Both the position numbers and the translations under genes were made by a program. Below are positions 43,997 through 52,922 of a DNA stretch of 64,000 nt, in pieces; the stretch's first letter is position 1, and each line of letters begins with the position of its first letter. This DNA comes from JABDQA01 sp963759125. Lineage in GTDB: Bacteria > Desulfobacterota > Desulfobulbia > Desulfobulbales > Desulfocapsaceae. The notes under the pieces were generated by a model. That model was not told where the DNA came from, searched no databases, and saw only the letters and a list, made by a program, of their open reading frames with translations. The DNA lies in assembly GCA_963759125.1 (NCBI GenBank), contig CAVWXN010000001.1, positions 295,339 to 359,338 on the forward strand, given 5' to 3'.

Positions 43997-45202
43997 TCAT
44001 GTTGATAATACACCACTATAGACACTGACAACCGAGTCCGCCACCCGTGACCAATCATGGAGTTTTGCGGTCTTCCTGATTGTTAGAGGGTCGTGACTCC
44101 TGGCCAGGCTCAGTGTCTCGGCCAGCGCCTGTGCCATACTCCGGGAATCCCCAGCCTTGCCAAAGTAGCCGTTTACCCCGGGAACTATTATTTCGGCGGC
44201 TACCCCGGTCGGCGTTGCCGCCACCGGGATACCCGAAGCCAAGGCTTCGAGTACCACCAGGCCGAAACTTTCGTAAAACGAGGGAACGACTACGATGTCT
44301 GCCTCCCGATAAATTTCTGGAATGCGCTGATAATCGACACCACCGGCAAAACGGACGCGATGCTGAAGCTGAAGTTGTCGCACTAGCCCGTCCAGGCGTT
44401 TTCTCGCCATGCTGTCCTGCCCATCGCCGCCGACCAGAAGCATTTCCGGCTCGGTCTGCGGATCGAGCCGCGCCATGGCCGAGACGGCCGTATCGACTCC
44501 TTTCATCGGGTCAAAGCGGCCAACAAAAAGAATCAGCGGATGACGCTGGCGTTTTTCGTCAGTTGTTAAGGCTTCGGCAGGTAGCGGTTTGAAACGATCC
44601 AGGTCGACTCCAAGCGGAACGAGATGAATCGGTGCTGCAGCCGGGCCGAGAGAAGCCGCGAGCTGGTTCCGCTCTGCGGCGGTGCCCACCATCACCGCGT
44701 CGCAACATTTCAACAATCGTTCTTCCTCGGTTATTCTCTGTCGCTCCTCCTGATGATCTTTACGGGATAAGATCTTGGCCCGGGCAAGGGTGTGAAAGGT
44801 GACCAGGTGGGGACATCTCCAGCGCCTCTGCAACTGGTCGCCGACTACAGCAGAGAGCCAGTAGTTGCTGTGCACCAGGCGATAATTCGCTTGCTGCTGC
44901 CGGCTGAACTTTTCAATCTCCCGCTGGTATTCCGGCAAATATGGGTAGAGCTGGCTTTTTACCAGGTGCTCCGTGCCGGACACCCTGAGGCCGATGATTC
45001 TGACATTGGCAGCGTACTCGATCGGGGAATCCTCATCATGGTCCAGTATCCTGGTAAAGATATCGATTCGATGCCCCCGGTCGCCGAGCGCCCGAGCCAA
45101 TTCCAGCAGATAGACACTCATACCGCCGGTATCGACTGTTCCGAGCCGGCCGAGAGGGCTCGAGTGAATTGAAAGCATGGCGATTTCGAGCGGTTCAGTC
45201 AT
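43997..45202 (-). CDS. MshA-like family 4 glycosyltransferase
   Basis: 401 residues, GT-B fold. The N-terminus MLSIHSSPLGRLGTVDTGGM followed by VYLLELARALGDRGHRIDIFTR matches MshA (and sucrose-phosphate synthase), including the TGGM loop. Further: HSNYWLSAVVGDQL, LVTFHTLARAK, VPLGVDLDRFKPLP, LILFVGRFDPMKGVD, and the nucleotide-sugar site VVVPSFYESFGLVVLEALASGIPVAAT (E-x7-E). In MshA the acceptor is inositol 3-phosphate and the donor UDP-GlcNAc. With ino1 in the operon, that acceptor is plausible. Confidence 0.88.
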   Translation of the reverse strand: MTEPLEIAMLSIHSSPLGRLGTVDTGGMSVYLLELARALGDRGHRIDIFTRILDHDEDSPIEYAANVRIIGLRVSGTEHLVKSQLYPYLPEYQREIEKFSRQQQANYRLVHSNYWLSAVVGDQLQRRWRCPHLVTFHTLARAKILSRKDHQEERQRITEEERLLKCCDAVMVGTAAERNQLAASLGPAAAPIHLVPLGVDLDRFKPLPAEALTTDEKRQRHPLILFVGRFDPMKGVDTAVSAMARLDPQTEPEMLLVGGDGQDSMARKRLDGLVRQLQLQHRVRFAGGVDYQRIPEIYREADIVVVPSFYESFGLVVLEALASGIPVAATPTGVAAEIIVPGVNGYFGKAGDSRSMAQALAETLSLARSHDPLTIRKTAKLHDWSRVADSVVSVYSGVLST

Positions 45203-45226
45203 CGTCCCACAGTTTCGCTTGCCGCC

Positions 45227-46231
45227 TCAGGGCATGCGCTTAAAGACACAGGAGTAGAGTGCGACCTCTCTGCCCCCAAGCTGATATTTGTAACGTTCCG
45301 TGCCGCCCAGAAAATCATAGCTAGCCAGGTTCGCATCGATGGCGGCCTTAATGCTCAACACCTTACTCATGAGACCGATCGAGAGTTCCTTGAATTTCGG
45401 ATTGTAACCGTTGTTGTAAAGGTAGAGCATGTTGGCATGCTCGATGCAGAAGACCATCGCAGCCGTGACACCGTTGATGGACAGCTCCTGCAGCCGGAGC
45501 ATACCGGCGGTGAAAAGCTCATAAGCGAGCCTGCGAAAAAACAGTTCCCGGGTTTCATTCATGAAGGAGGCCTTGTCTTTGCGGCTTTTTTGGAACAAAT
45601 CGATGAATTGCGTCATGGCCTCTTCAGTCTCTTCGGCGGTACCCACCTCTCCCAGGACGATATCTCCCATTTCGTTGAGGCGCCGCAATTTACGCCGCAC
45701 TTCGTGACGCTGTTTGGAGCCGAGCCCCGCGAGATACCCTTGCCAGCTGTCAGGCAAGTATATCTCCAGTGAACGGTTCAGAGGTGCCGTAGTACAGCTC
45801 CAGGCGGCGGTTCGTACTGCAGCGCTGGCAACCGCATAGGCTGTCGAATCTGGACGTACAGGCTCTAATACGAGACGGGAAATCTGCAGAGAGTCAAGAA
45901 AGCCAAGTAGTGCGGCGAAAAAACGTTTCTCCTCATGCGGTGCAACAATCACATCTCCGGTATCACAGAGATCGGCTGAGCCAATAATCCTGGCCGTACT
46001 GTCATCGACCATCAGCGGGGCGATGCCGATCAGTTTCCCGTCCCTGGCAACAAGAGTCAAAAGCAACTTGCTGTTACCGCCATACACATTCCACCAGGCT
46101 TTCAGCCACGCTGGTGTGATGAACGGATTGTGCCATTTCCAGACGTGCCCGTGCTCGCTCCAGAGCTGGTCGAGGACGGAGAAATCTATTGATTCGACCG
46201 TTATGGACCCACCCAGCTCAGGCCCTTCCAT
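45227..46231 (-). CDS. FemAB/CelD-like GNAT acyltransferase
   Basis: 334 residues, double-GNAT type (BioF2/Acetyltransf_6). WKWHNPFITPAWLKAWWNVYGG and LLTLVARDGKLIGIAPLMV open it; KQRHEVRRKLRRLNEMGD and KDKASFMNETRELFFRRLAY follow, and NMLYLYNNGYNPKFKELSIGLMSKVLSIKAAI with YDFLGGTERYKYQLG ends it. Such enzymes transfer acyl or aminoacyl groups to amines. In this operon the natural acceptor would be the amine freed by the PIG-L enzyme. The ATG overlaps the upstream gene by 14 bp. Confidence 0.85.
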   Translation of the reverse strand: MEGPELGGSITVESIDFSVLDQLWSEHGHVWKWHNPFITPAWLKAWWNVYGGNSKLLLTLVARDGKLIGIAPLMVDDSTARIIGSADLCDTGDVIVAPHEEKRFFAALLGFLDSLQISRLVLEPVRPDSTAYAVASAAVRTAAWSCTTAPLNRSLEIYLPDSWQGYLAGLGSKQRHEVRRKLRRLNEMGDIVLGEVGTAEETEEAMTQFIDLFQKSRKDKASFMNETRELFFRRLAYELFTAGMLRLQELSINGVTAAMVFCIEHANMLYLYNNGYNPKFKELSIGLMSKVLSIKAAIDANLASYDFLGGTERYKYQLGGREVALYSCVFKRMP

Positions 46232-47264
46232 ACCAGTTGCCCGGCGGCTCCCTGACTTCTATGCAGGCTCCGCTTACCGCAGATTCGGCCAAGGCGTCGA
46301 GCACCGCCATGGTTTGGATCGAATCTGTGAGAGTAATCAGAGGAGTCGATCCATCACAGACGCAATCACCAAAGTGCTCGACCATAAGCCGATACTGGTC
46401 ATCACCCTTTACAACAATCGACTCCGCCGTATCGTTGCCGCCAACCCGCTGGTAAACCAGAACTTCATCGCTCCAGGGGATAAACGCATCGTGGGGCAGA
46501 TCGACCACCCCGCTACTGCCAATCACCGAATAGGTCTGCTGCAGCCCTGCACAGAAGCTGGCCTCGATTGAAGCAAGAGCAGCGCCATCAAAATCGAGGT
46601 TGCCTATCAGGTGGAGATCTATCCCGCTGTCGTTTCTTGCCTGAGCAAGCGCCTGAACCCTGGAGACCCTCCGTTTCAGAAACAGGCGTGCGGCACTAAC
46701 CCCATAGCAGCCGACATCGAGCAGGGCACCACCGCCCCGCACCGAGTTCAGCCGGTAATTATCGGCTTTAGCAAGGTAATCGTCGGACATGGAAAAACAG
46801 AATGCAGCCCTCACCAGTCGGGGGATACCGATCGCCCCCTCAGCCACTATCTTCATGATGCGCCTGGTCCGGGGGTGAAAGCGATACATCTGGGCTTCCA
46901 TCAAGAACCGGCCACTCTGCGCCGCGGCATCGGCCATTGCCACGGCCTCGGCCACTCTGCAGGCAAGCGGCTTTTCGCACAAGACATGCTTACCGGCGTT
47001 GAGTGCCCGTATGACCCAGCGCTCATGCAGATCGTTGGGCAGGGGAACGTAGACCGCATCGACGGCCTGGTCGGCGAGAAGCTCATCGAAATCCTCGCAG
47101 AGAAGCACTATACCGTGTTCCTCTACGAGCGGGCCGGCCTCACCCGGACGGCTTGTGGCAAGTCCGTACACAATACCGTTTTTTGAAGCGGAAATTGCCG
47201 GCATAACGCACTTTCTGGCAATCAATGCGTTTCCTAGCACACCCCAGCGCAGCGTATCAGCCAT
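46218..47264 (-). CDS. Gfo/Idh/MocA-family oxidoreductase
   Basis: 348 residues. Rossmann start LRWGVLGNALIARKCVMPAI, then VDAVYVPLPNDLHERWVIRALNAGKHVLCEKPLACRVAEA with the EKP motif, MYRFHPRTRRIMKIV and the C-terminal YRLNSVRGGGALLDVGCYGV. Family members oxidise inositol, glucose or amino sugars with NAD(P). Overlaps the flanking genes by 8 and 14 bp. Substrate unknown; an inositol or hexosamine position is a natural candidate. Confidence 0.9.
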   Translation of the reverse strand: MADTLRWGVLGNALIARKCVMPAISASKNGIVYGLATSRPGEAGPLVEEHGIVLLCEDFDELLADQAVDAVYVPLPNDLHERWVIRALNAGKHVLCEKPLACRVAEAVAMADAAAQSGRFLMEAQMYRFHPRTRRIMKIVAEGAIGIPRLVRAAFCFSMSDDYLAKADNYRLNSVRGGGALLDVGCYGVSAARLFLKRRVSRVQALAQARNDSGIDLHLIGNLDFDGAALASIEASFCAGLQQTYSVIGSSGVVDLPHDAFIPWSDEVLVYQRVGGNDTAESIVVKGDDQYRLMVEHFGDCVCDGSTPLITLTDSIQTMAVLDALAESAVSGACIEVREPPGNWYGRA

Positions 47265-48924
47265 CGATCCTCTCCAGTCGCCCTCCAGCGCTCATCGATT
47301 TGGCTGCCGCCTCAAGAATGGCGACCACCTTCATCGAATCGGCGAGCGGCGCGGCTAAAGGCTCGCCCCAGAACAGATGATCGGCGAGATTGGCATGAAA
47401 GGCGAACGGATCGCGCTCGGGCGTTTTTAGCTTCGTCGGTTCGACAACCCCTTCTTTTAGGCGCCGATGCAGGGTGATCTCCGGTATCGTCTCAGTTGCT
47501 GGGATATCGTCCTTGGCATAATAGTAGAGGGGATCGACACTGACGGCCGAGATGTCTAGCCAGCGGCCGACAATGGCCCCGGTGGTGCCGAGCACATACC
47601 ATTTCGGTTTCCGTGCCGCAGCAATGTCGGAATGTATGAATTCCGCTTCAACGCCGTCAACGAAACGGATCTGGATACGCTCCTGGTCGGCATTGGTGAC
47701 ATCATGCCAGACCCGCTTGTGGCGGGTACCAACCACCGACTCCACGGGCTGGGGCACTAGTCCGACTATCCAATCCAGGTAATGAGCTCCCCAGTCATAG
47801 GTGGTGCCACCCGAGACAGGAGCATGCGAGTGCCAATAGCCGCAGGGATGATGAAAACCGCCAACAAAAGTTTCAAGGTAGAACAGCTCACCGATCATCT
47901 TGTCAGTGACTGCCCTTTTGATAGTCAGAAAATCAGGATCCCAGCGCCGGTTCTGGTGGCAGCTCAGATGTCTATGGTTGATCAACGCCGCCTCCTGCAT
48001 TGCCCGTGCTTCAGCAAGGTTAAGGGCCAGAGGTTTTTCACACAGTACATGCTTACCGGCCTCTAACATCTGTATCGTCAAAGAAGCGTGAGAATTTGGT
48101 GCAGTGGCGATAATCACCAGATCGACAGCGGGATTGTCAGCCATGTCGGCTGCATTATCATAGGTGACAACGGTAGGAAAATCGACCTGCGCGTGCAGCA
48201 GCCTCCGTTGGTCGAGGTCACAGGCGGCCACCAGATGCAGCCCTTGAATCTTTTCTGCGGCAAGGCCGTGAAGCCGGCCGACCGACGGCGCATAACCGAG
48301 GATGCCGATACCCAGCGAGCGCTCCGGCGGTGGCGCCAGTCCCTGGCCTTGTCGCAACAGTCGATAGAAAGTGCGCCGGACCAGGGAAGGGCTGAAATCC
48401 TGCAATGTGGTGCAGACGAGGTTCCCGGCACCATAGTCCCTCAGGGTCAGTACCGCGCTGTGCTGGTAGTGGTAATCCACATAGAGTATTGTTTCAGCCT
48501 CATCATCGTGAACCAAAAGCGGCTGATAGGTGCCTCCGACATAAACCGCATCGGGCAGCCTGGCCCCGAGTGGATTGCCACGATCGGTAAAAAGTACCCG
48601 AAGTTCGGCCACTGGCCCCACCGGACCCGGCTGGACCCCGAACTCTTCTGGCAGCGTCTCCGTCTGTCCGGCAGCAAGAACCAGCCAGACCCCGCCGCGT
48701 TCGACGAAGGGCAGAAGTTTTCCTGCATCGACTCCGGGGCTGGATGCCCCGACGGTAACCACCACTGCAAAACGACCCAGATCCGCAGGCGTTTCCGCTT
48801 CGATTTCAACTTGCACGTGGTCCATGCCACCGGTAACCAATGGCCAGCTGTGAGAAGCCTTGCCTGGGTCTGCCACAACTAGGAGAATCCTCAACTCAGG
48901 ATGATTGATCATGACTTTGCTCAC
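47257..48924 (-). CDS. ThuA-like / Gfo-Idh fusion oxidoreductase
   Basis: 555 residues in two parts. Residues about 10-200 resemble a ThuA/glutaminase-like fold: LRILLVVADPGKASHSWPLV, VVVTVGASSPGVDAGKLLPFVERGGVWLVLA, VYVGGTYQPLLVHDDEAETILYVDYHYQHSAVLTLRDYGAGNLVCTTLQDF. From about 205 a full Gfo/Idh/MocA enzyme follows: LGIGILGYAPSVGRLHGLAAE, HVLCEKPLALNLAEARAM, HQNRRWDPDFLTIKRAV, GGTTYDWGAHYLDWIVGL. ThuA proteins occur with Gfo/Idh enzymes acting on keto-sugars. GTG 48924 overlaps the preceding gene; an ATG at 48912 is possible. Confidence 0.85.
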   Translation of the reverse strand: MSKVMINHPELRILLVVADPGKASHSWPLVTGGMDHVQVEIEAETPADLGRFAVVVTVGASSPGVDAGKLLPFVERGGVWLVLAAGQTETLPEEFGVQPGPVGPVAELRVLFTDRGNPLGARLPDAVYVGGTYQPLLVHDDEAETILYVDYHYQHSAVLTLRDYGAGNLVCTTLQDFSPSLVRRTFYRLLRQGQGLAPPPERSLGIGILGYAPSVGRLHGLAAEKIQGLHLVAACDLDQRRLLHAQVDFPTVVTYDNAADMADNPAVDLVIIATAPNSHASLTIQMLEAGKHVLCEKPLALNLAEARAMQEAALINHRHLSCHQNRRWDPDFLTIKRAVTDKMIGELFYLETFVGGFHHPCGYWHSHAPVSGGTTYDWGAHYLDWIVGLVPQPVESVVGTRHKRVWHDVTNADQERIQIRFVDGVEAEFIHSDIAAARKPKWYVLGTTGAIVGRWLDISAVSVDPLYYYAKDDIPATETIPEITLHRRLKEGVVEPTKLKTPERDPFAFHANLADHLFWGEPLAAPLADSMKVVAILEAAAKSMSAGGRLERIDG

Positions 48925-50167
48925 TGCCCCCCTCTATTCGCCAGCGATAGCCGCCCGCCGTATCCTCTATGATAACGGAAGCCCGACTCAGGGCCTCGCG
49001 CACCACATCAGCGGCCTCGAATTGCCGGTTCTCACGAAGTTGGTGACGCGCCGTCAACAGGCTCTCAATCAGTGGGGCCATGAGTCGGTTGCGGCTTTTC
49101 TCTGATAGTAACTGGCAGGTACCCATCTCGGCCAGCTTTTCTCTGAACAGATCGCGGGCCTGAGCAATTGCGTCAGGGTTTTCGAGTTCGCCCTGCGCCT
49201 GCCAGAGAATCCTGTCCATTTCCAGCAGCGCCTGGGTCGATCTGCTCAGGTCGTCTTGTTCGATTGCCACCTGGAAATCGGCCCTTACCGCGTGCAGGCG
49301 CGGCCAGAAATCGGTGTGCTGCTCAGGTTGCCGGTCGACCGACCCTGGTTCCCGGAATGGTTTTATGCTATTGACATCCGCAGCCTGTTCTCCCTTCAGC
49401 AGAGCGAGTGGATAGTTTATGCCGGGGGTGAATCTCTGCTGCCTTGAGCGATGGGTGAGCACGACGCTGCCGATACCTTGAACGGTGAAGGCTCCGGCGT
49501 TGAAATCTATGATGCAGGCTGTATGCTCGTCAAGCCCGAGAACCGGGAACTGCTTGTCGAACAGGTCGACGAGTTGCGAAAATCTGCTAGTTCCCATAAA
49601 ACAGCGGCTCGTGTCATGAGTGCCGCCCTCGGCATTGTTCCAGTGGGGAATGACAACGAGGTCGAGCCCAAAAGCGCCGAGAAGGTCGAGTCCTTTAATC
49701 CAATGAAGCGGTGCCCCGACCTTGTAGATTTCATAGACCGGTAGAGTGTATTTCCCCGCAGTCAGGGCCGCGGCACTGGCCACGACCAGGCAACCGCCTC
49801 GATTGACGAGCTCAATCATTATTTCAGGTATCGGCGAAGCCTCAAGCTGGCGCACGGTGTAAGTCGGGCTGCCGGGACCCATCAGGACATAGTCGGTCTG
49901 GCGAAGCTGTCGATAGGTGCGTGCTGCGTCTATTTCGGAGATAGTCTCGGCGGATTTGTAGCTGGCAACCTGAAGCGGGCACCCTACTCGTTGTTTGAAA
50001 TAGACTGCCGCATGTTCTCCAATCTGGTCGGCGTTGAGCTGGAAACCGGCCGGCGTGTCAAGAAACATTGCCTGCGGTTTAGGCTGATAGGGGGACAAGA
50101 GCAGCTTGTGAACCTCAACCATAGTGGCGGTCAGTTCACCCGACCCCATGAGTGCCAGAATTCCCAT
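48896..50167 (-). CDS. S51/cyanophycinase-like protein with CysRS-like C-terminal tail
   Basis: 423 residues. Residues 1-270 form a peptidase S51-like domain: GILALMGSGELTATMVEVHK, YVLMGPGSPTYTVRQLE, GCLVVASAAALTAGKYTLPV (the Ser elbow GxSAGA is altered to ASAAA), VVIPHWNNAEGG, VLGLDEHTACIID. After a helical linker (about 300-360) the last 60 residues read LIESLLTARHQLRENRQF, EAADVVREALSRA, VIIEDTAGGYRWR. This is the R-x2-AR...AD-IRD-L...EDT-x-G-x-W pattern of the C-terminal helical module of cysteinyl-tRNA synthetases. The catalytic class I synthetase core is absent. Function unknown. Confidence 0.75.
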   Translation of the reverse strand: MGILALMGSGELTATMVEVHKLLLSPYQPKPQAMFLDTPAGFQLNADQIGEHAAVYFKQRVGCPLQVASYKSAETISEIDAARTYRQLRQTDYVLMGPGSPTYTVRQLEASPIPEIMIELVNRGGCLVVASAAALTAGKYTLPVYEIYKVGAPLHWIKGLDLLGAFGLDLVVIPHWNNAEGGTHDTSRCFMGTSRFSQLVDLFDKQFPVLGLDEHTACIIDFNAGAFTVQGIGSVVLTHRSRQQRFTPGINYPLALLKGEQAADVNSIKPFREPGSVDRQPEQHTDFWPRLHAVRADFQVAIEQDDLSRSTQALLEMDRILWQAQGELENPDAIAQARDLFREKLAEMGTCQLLSEKSRNRLMAPLIESLLTARHQLRENRQFEAADVVREALSRASVIIEDTAGGYRWRIEGGSEQSHDQSS

Positions 50168-50230
50168 TTACTCTTTGCCGTTGATGGATGCTGAGAGTTG
50201 CTGCAGCGGCTTGATATGGCCATAGACATA

Positions 50231-50968
50231 TCACGGATACTTTTTACAGTCAACACAGGGCCGCGGCAGTCGGGCGAACGGAATCACCTGACCCGCCCGG
50301 TAGCGATACTGTTCGCCGCGCAGGTACACCACCGCATCTCCACCGCCATGCACTGTCCAGCCATTGCTATCAATATCGTCTATGATCCCGGTGGACTCGT
50401 CAAGGCCGAGCAGCTGCGAATCTGATGCGAGGCGCCGCAGGCGAAGGGCCCATGACGGACCGATTCTCTCATGGTGGGGGATAACCAGGATTGATCCGAT
50501 AACGCCAAGTCCAGGTCTCATTGTTGAAGTTTCCGGGTCATAATAAAAATCACCAAGCACCATTGCCCCGGCACTGCTGCCGGCAATGACCGCCCCGGAA
50601 GCGTAGGCTCTGATTGCGGCCTGCCAGCTTTTTGATCCCTTAAGTGACTCGGCAAGATGGCCGGGAAACCCGCCGAGCAGGTAGATCAGGTCGGCATTGC
50701 CGAGGTGATCTGCCTCGTGGTTATCATCGGCAGAGGCACGGTCAATAATTGCCCGGTAGAACACCGTCTTCACTCCGAGGCTTCTGAACCACTTTACTCC
50801 CCGTGCGCCCGCCCTATCCTGGTTTTTGTCTGGGGCGGCCGCCGCTGGAATGATGTGGATTGCTGCGCTGGCGCCACCGGCAAGCTCGACCGCCCGGCGA
50901 TCAAGATCACTCATGCGGCCGCCGAATTCAGCACCTCCAGCTATGGCTATGTTGCCCGGTTCAGACAT
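50231..50968 (-). CDS. Cyanophycinase-like peptidase S51
   Basis: 245 residues. GNIAIAGGAEFGGRMSDLDRRAV, IHIIPAAAAPDKNQDRAG, DLIYLLGGFPGHLAESLKG, the serine elbow GAVIAGSSAGAMVLGDFYYDPE, LVIPHHERIG and LGLDESTGIIDD are classical S51 motifs with intact nucleophile. S51 enzymes cleave beta-aspartyl or acidic-dipeptide bonds. It is the first gene of the nine-gene operon. ATG 50968 was chosen because SEPGN directly precedes the first strand; an upstream TTG exists. Confidence 0.88.
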   Translation of the reverse strand: MSEPGNIAIAGGAEFGGRMSDLDRRAVELAGGASAAIHIIPAAAAPDKNQDRAGARGVKWFRSLGVKTVFYRAIIDRASADDNHEADHLGNADLIYLLGGFPGHLAESLKGSKSWQAAIRAYASGAVIAGSSAGAMVLGDFYYDPETSTMRPGLGVIGSILVIPHHERIGPSWALRLRRLASDSQLLGLDESTGIIDDIDSNGWTVHGGGDAVVYLRGEQYRYRAGQVIPFARLPRPCVDCKKYP

Positions 50969-51422
50969 GTTTAAGAACCGCAAGTATTAGACTGCCTGCC
51001 ACCGATGCGATGGCCATCGAGCCTTTAATGCCAGGTAGGTATAGAGGTAGTATCTTTGTCATTGCAGGCTCCTCTCCAATTTTTCTGAGATGGATTGTCG
51101 TCAGAAAAATTATAAGACGATATTCGCTGTTGTCCTCAGGTAATCAGCAGAGAGGTGAACAGTTGATCCAGGAAGCGACAACCCCTTAAGACTGAAGATA
51201 GAGAGGAGGAATCCTTGAATTAATCGGTTCATTGTCAGCCACCTTACAGGCCAGATAAAAATTGAGGAAATACAGGCCCAATTTATAATAACGGCATTTG
51301 ACAGAAAGGAATTTAGATTACTAGCGTTAAGTTCGTTAATTGGATGCGGCGCAGGCATTGACCCCCGAGTAATGAGTATAAAAGAAGATTTTCTGAGCCA
51401 CCATAGCCGATTAAGCGAGGCA

Positions 51423-51605
51423 ATGAAATTAACAGCTTCAAGATCATATCTACTCCTGGCGGTTTTAAGCGCACTATCCATTATTCTGCTTTTACTTGGG
51501 GGCTGGTTGACCTATGCCGGTCTGGGAGCTTGGTATTGCGAGCTCGATTTTCCTCCTTTTCAACCTCCTCCCTGGCTTTTTACGCCAGCCTGGGTAATTC
51601 AAGGC
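51423..51605 (+). pseudogene. TspO/MBR-family N-terminal fragment
   Basis: KLTASRSYLLLAVLSALSII, LGGWLTYAGLGAWYCELDFP and PFQPPPWLFTPAWVI match the first helix and the WY..L..P.FxPPxWxFxPxW signature of TspO tryptophan-rich sensory proteins. After PAWVI the similarity stops and the frame runs antisense through the renalase-like gene. The remaining three helices are missing, so this is a truncation. Confidence 0.7.
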
Positions 51606-51654
51606 CGATCTTTGAAAGGCGTAAGCTCAGTCTCCCACGGCTCCGTTAATTTAT

Positions 51655-52638
51655 CTAGGGGCACAGCATACGCTCCAGTGCTGCTGCTGCTTTCCAACCT
51701 GACATGGCAGCTCCCTCTACCCGTGGACCGCCAAAGGCATCACCAGCCAGAATTAGAGGGGGCATAAGGCTGATGACCAGGTAACGATCTTGGTCGACGC
51801 GAACCGGTTTTGCATAGCGCCACCCATGCACATGAAACTCACTTATCCCCGCGCCGATTAATGATTTAGCCGCCTCGACCAGTAGACCGCCGCTTTCCTG
51901 TCGGTCCGAATGCCAATGATCCTCACTGAAATGTGGCGCTCCATGAATAGTTACGGCGGGTACCTGAGATATGCCTTTCAAGTAGTTGTCTGCCAGCCAG
52001 CTGATTGGGCCGTTGGTAAATTTCACTCCGCCTGGTATACCGATCTTACTGTGATCATTGAGAGTAGCGAGAACCGCCAGACATTTTTCGTATTTGATGC
52101 CTGTAAGCCGTCTGGCAATGTTGGCAGGTAATGTTATGCCGCTGTCCTTGAGCAGATCAAGGATTTGAGGGACCGGCTGGGTGAGCACTACCGCTTGTGC
52201 CTTAATTATTTCGCCGGAGCACATGCGGGCAGACCAACTGTTGCTTGCACTCTTGATTGCAGCCATCTGAAAGCCAGGTCGAAATTGCAGCGAGCTGGCA
52301 AGGTACTCTGCAATATCCGTCATCGCAGAAATGCCACACCATCGAGGATGGATCTGCCTGTCACCTTGCCGTGAACTAAACCAATGTTTTATTAATCCAC
52401 GGTTTTCACATTCATCCATCAGCGAGAGAAAAAGAGGCTCCCGGGCAGTCATAAACTGGGCACCGTAGTCGAACTGGGCCCGGCCGATTCTTTTGCTGGC
52501 CAGGCGCCCTCCGATTTTGCGGCTTTTGTCTATTACCAAAGTATCATAACCGCGATGCTTCAATGAAGATGCAGCGGCCAGTCCGGCCAGTCCCGCCCCG
52601 ACAATTAGAATGTCGGTGGATAGCATAGTAGTAGTCAT
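51655..52638 (-). CDS. Renalase-like FAD-dependent oxidoreductase
   Basis: 327 residues. FAD-binding ILIVGAGLAGLAAASSLKHRGYDTLVIDKSRKIGGRLASKRIG, then FDYGAQFMTARE, VVLTQPVPQILDLL, FTNGPISWLADNYLKG and the second FAD motif LILAGDAFGGPRVEGAAMSGWKAA. This arrangement is that of bacterial renalases (oxidation of isomeric beta-NAD(P)H) or related amine oxidases. ATG 52638; an in-frame ATG four codons later is also possible. Confidence 0.88.
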   Translation of the reverse strand: MTTTMLSTDILIVGAGLAGLAAASSLKHRGYDTLVIDKSRKIGGRLASKRIGRAQFDYGAQFMTAREPLFLSLMDECENRGLIKHWFSSRQGDRQIHPRWCGISAMTDIAEYLASSLQFRPGFQMAAIKSASNSWSARMCSGEIIKAQAVVLTQPVPQILDLLKDSGITLPANIARRLTGIKYEKCLAVLATLNDHSKIGIPGGVKFTNGPISWLADNYLKGISQVPAVTIHGAPHFSEDHWHSDRQESGGLLVEAAKSLIGAGISEFHVHGWRYAKPVRVDQDRYLVISLMPPLILAGDAFGGPRVEGAAMSGWKAAAALERMLCP

Positions 52639-52922
52639 TTACTTGGGTCGTATGAAAATAGCTTCTGAGCCGTAAAAATTGTAGCCCCGCTTGTCGTGAA
52701 CTATCAGAAGTTTGATGGAAGCTCAGTGTGGCGAGTTATTACCTTTTTTCTTCAACAGACTGGGGTTGTGTAAAGATTTCAATTCTTCCTGAAAATTAAT
52801 CGAATCTTCTATTTAGGCTATATGGTTTGGCAATTACACTAAAAAATGGAGGTAGATCATTCAGCGCGCTATGACCTAATTGCATTATCTCAATTGCAAT
52901 GGCCATGGCAGAATGGAAGCCA

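Noticed and set aside
42101..45202. Complete mycothiol pathway
   Set aside because: No MshC-type Cys ligase core and no typical MshD were found, so only a mycothiol-like pathway is claimed.
48088..48882. 264-codon plus-strand ORF
   Set aside because: Antisense to the ThuA-Gfo/Idh fusion, whose motifs are unambiguous.
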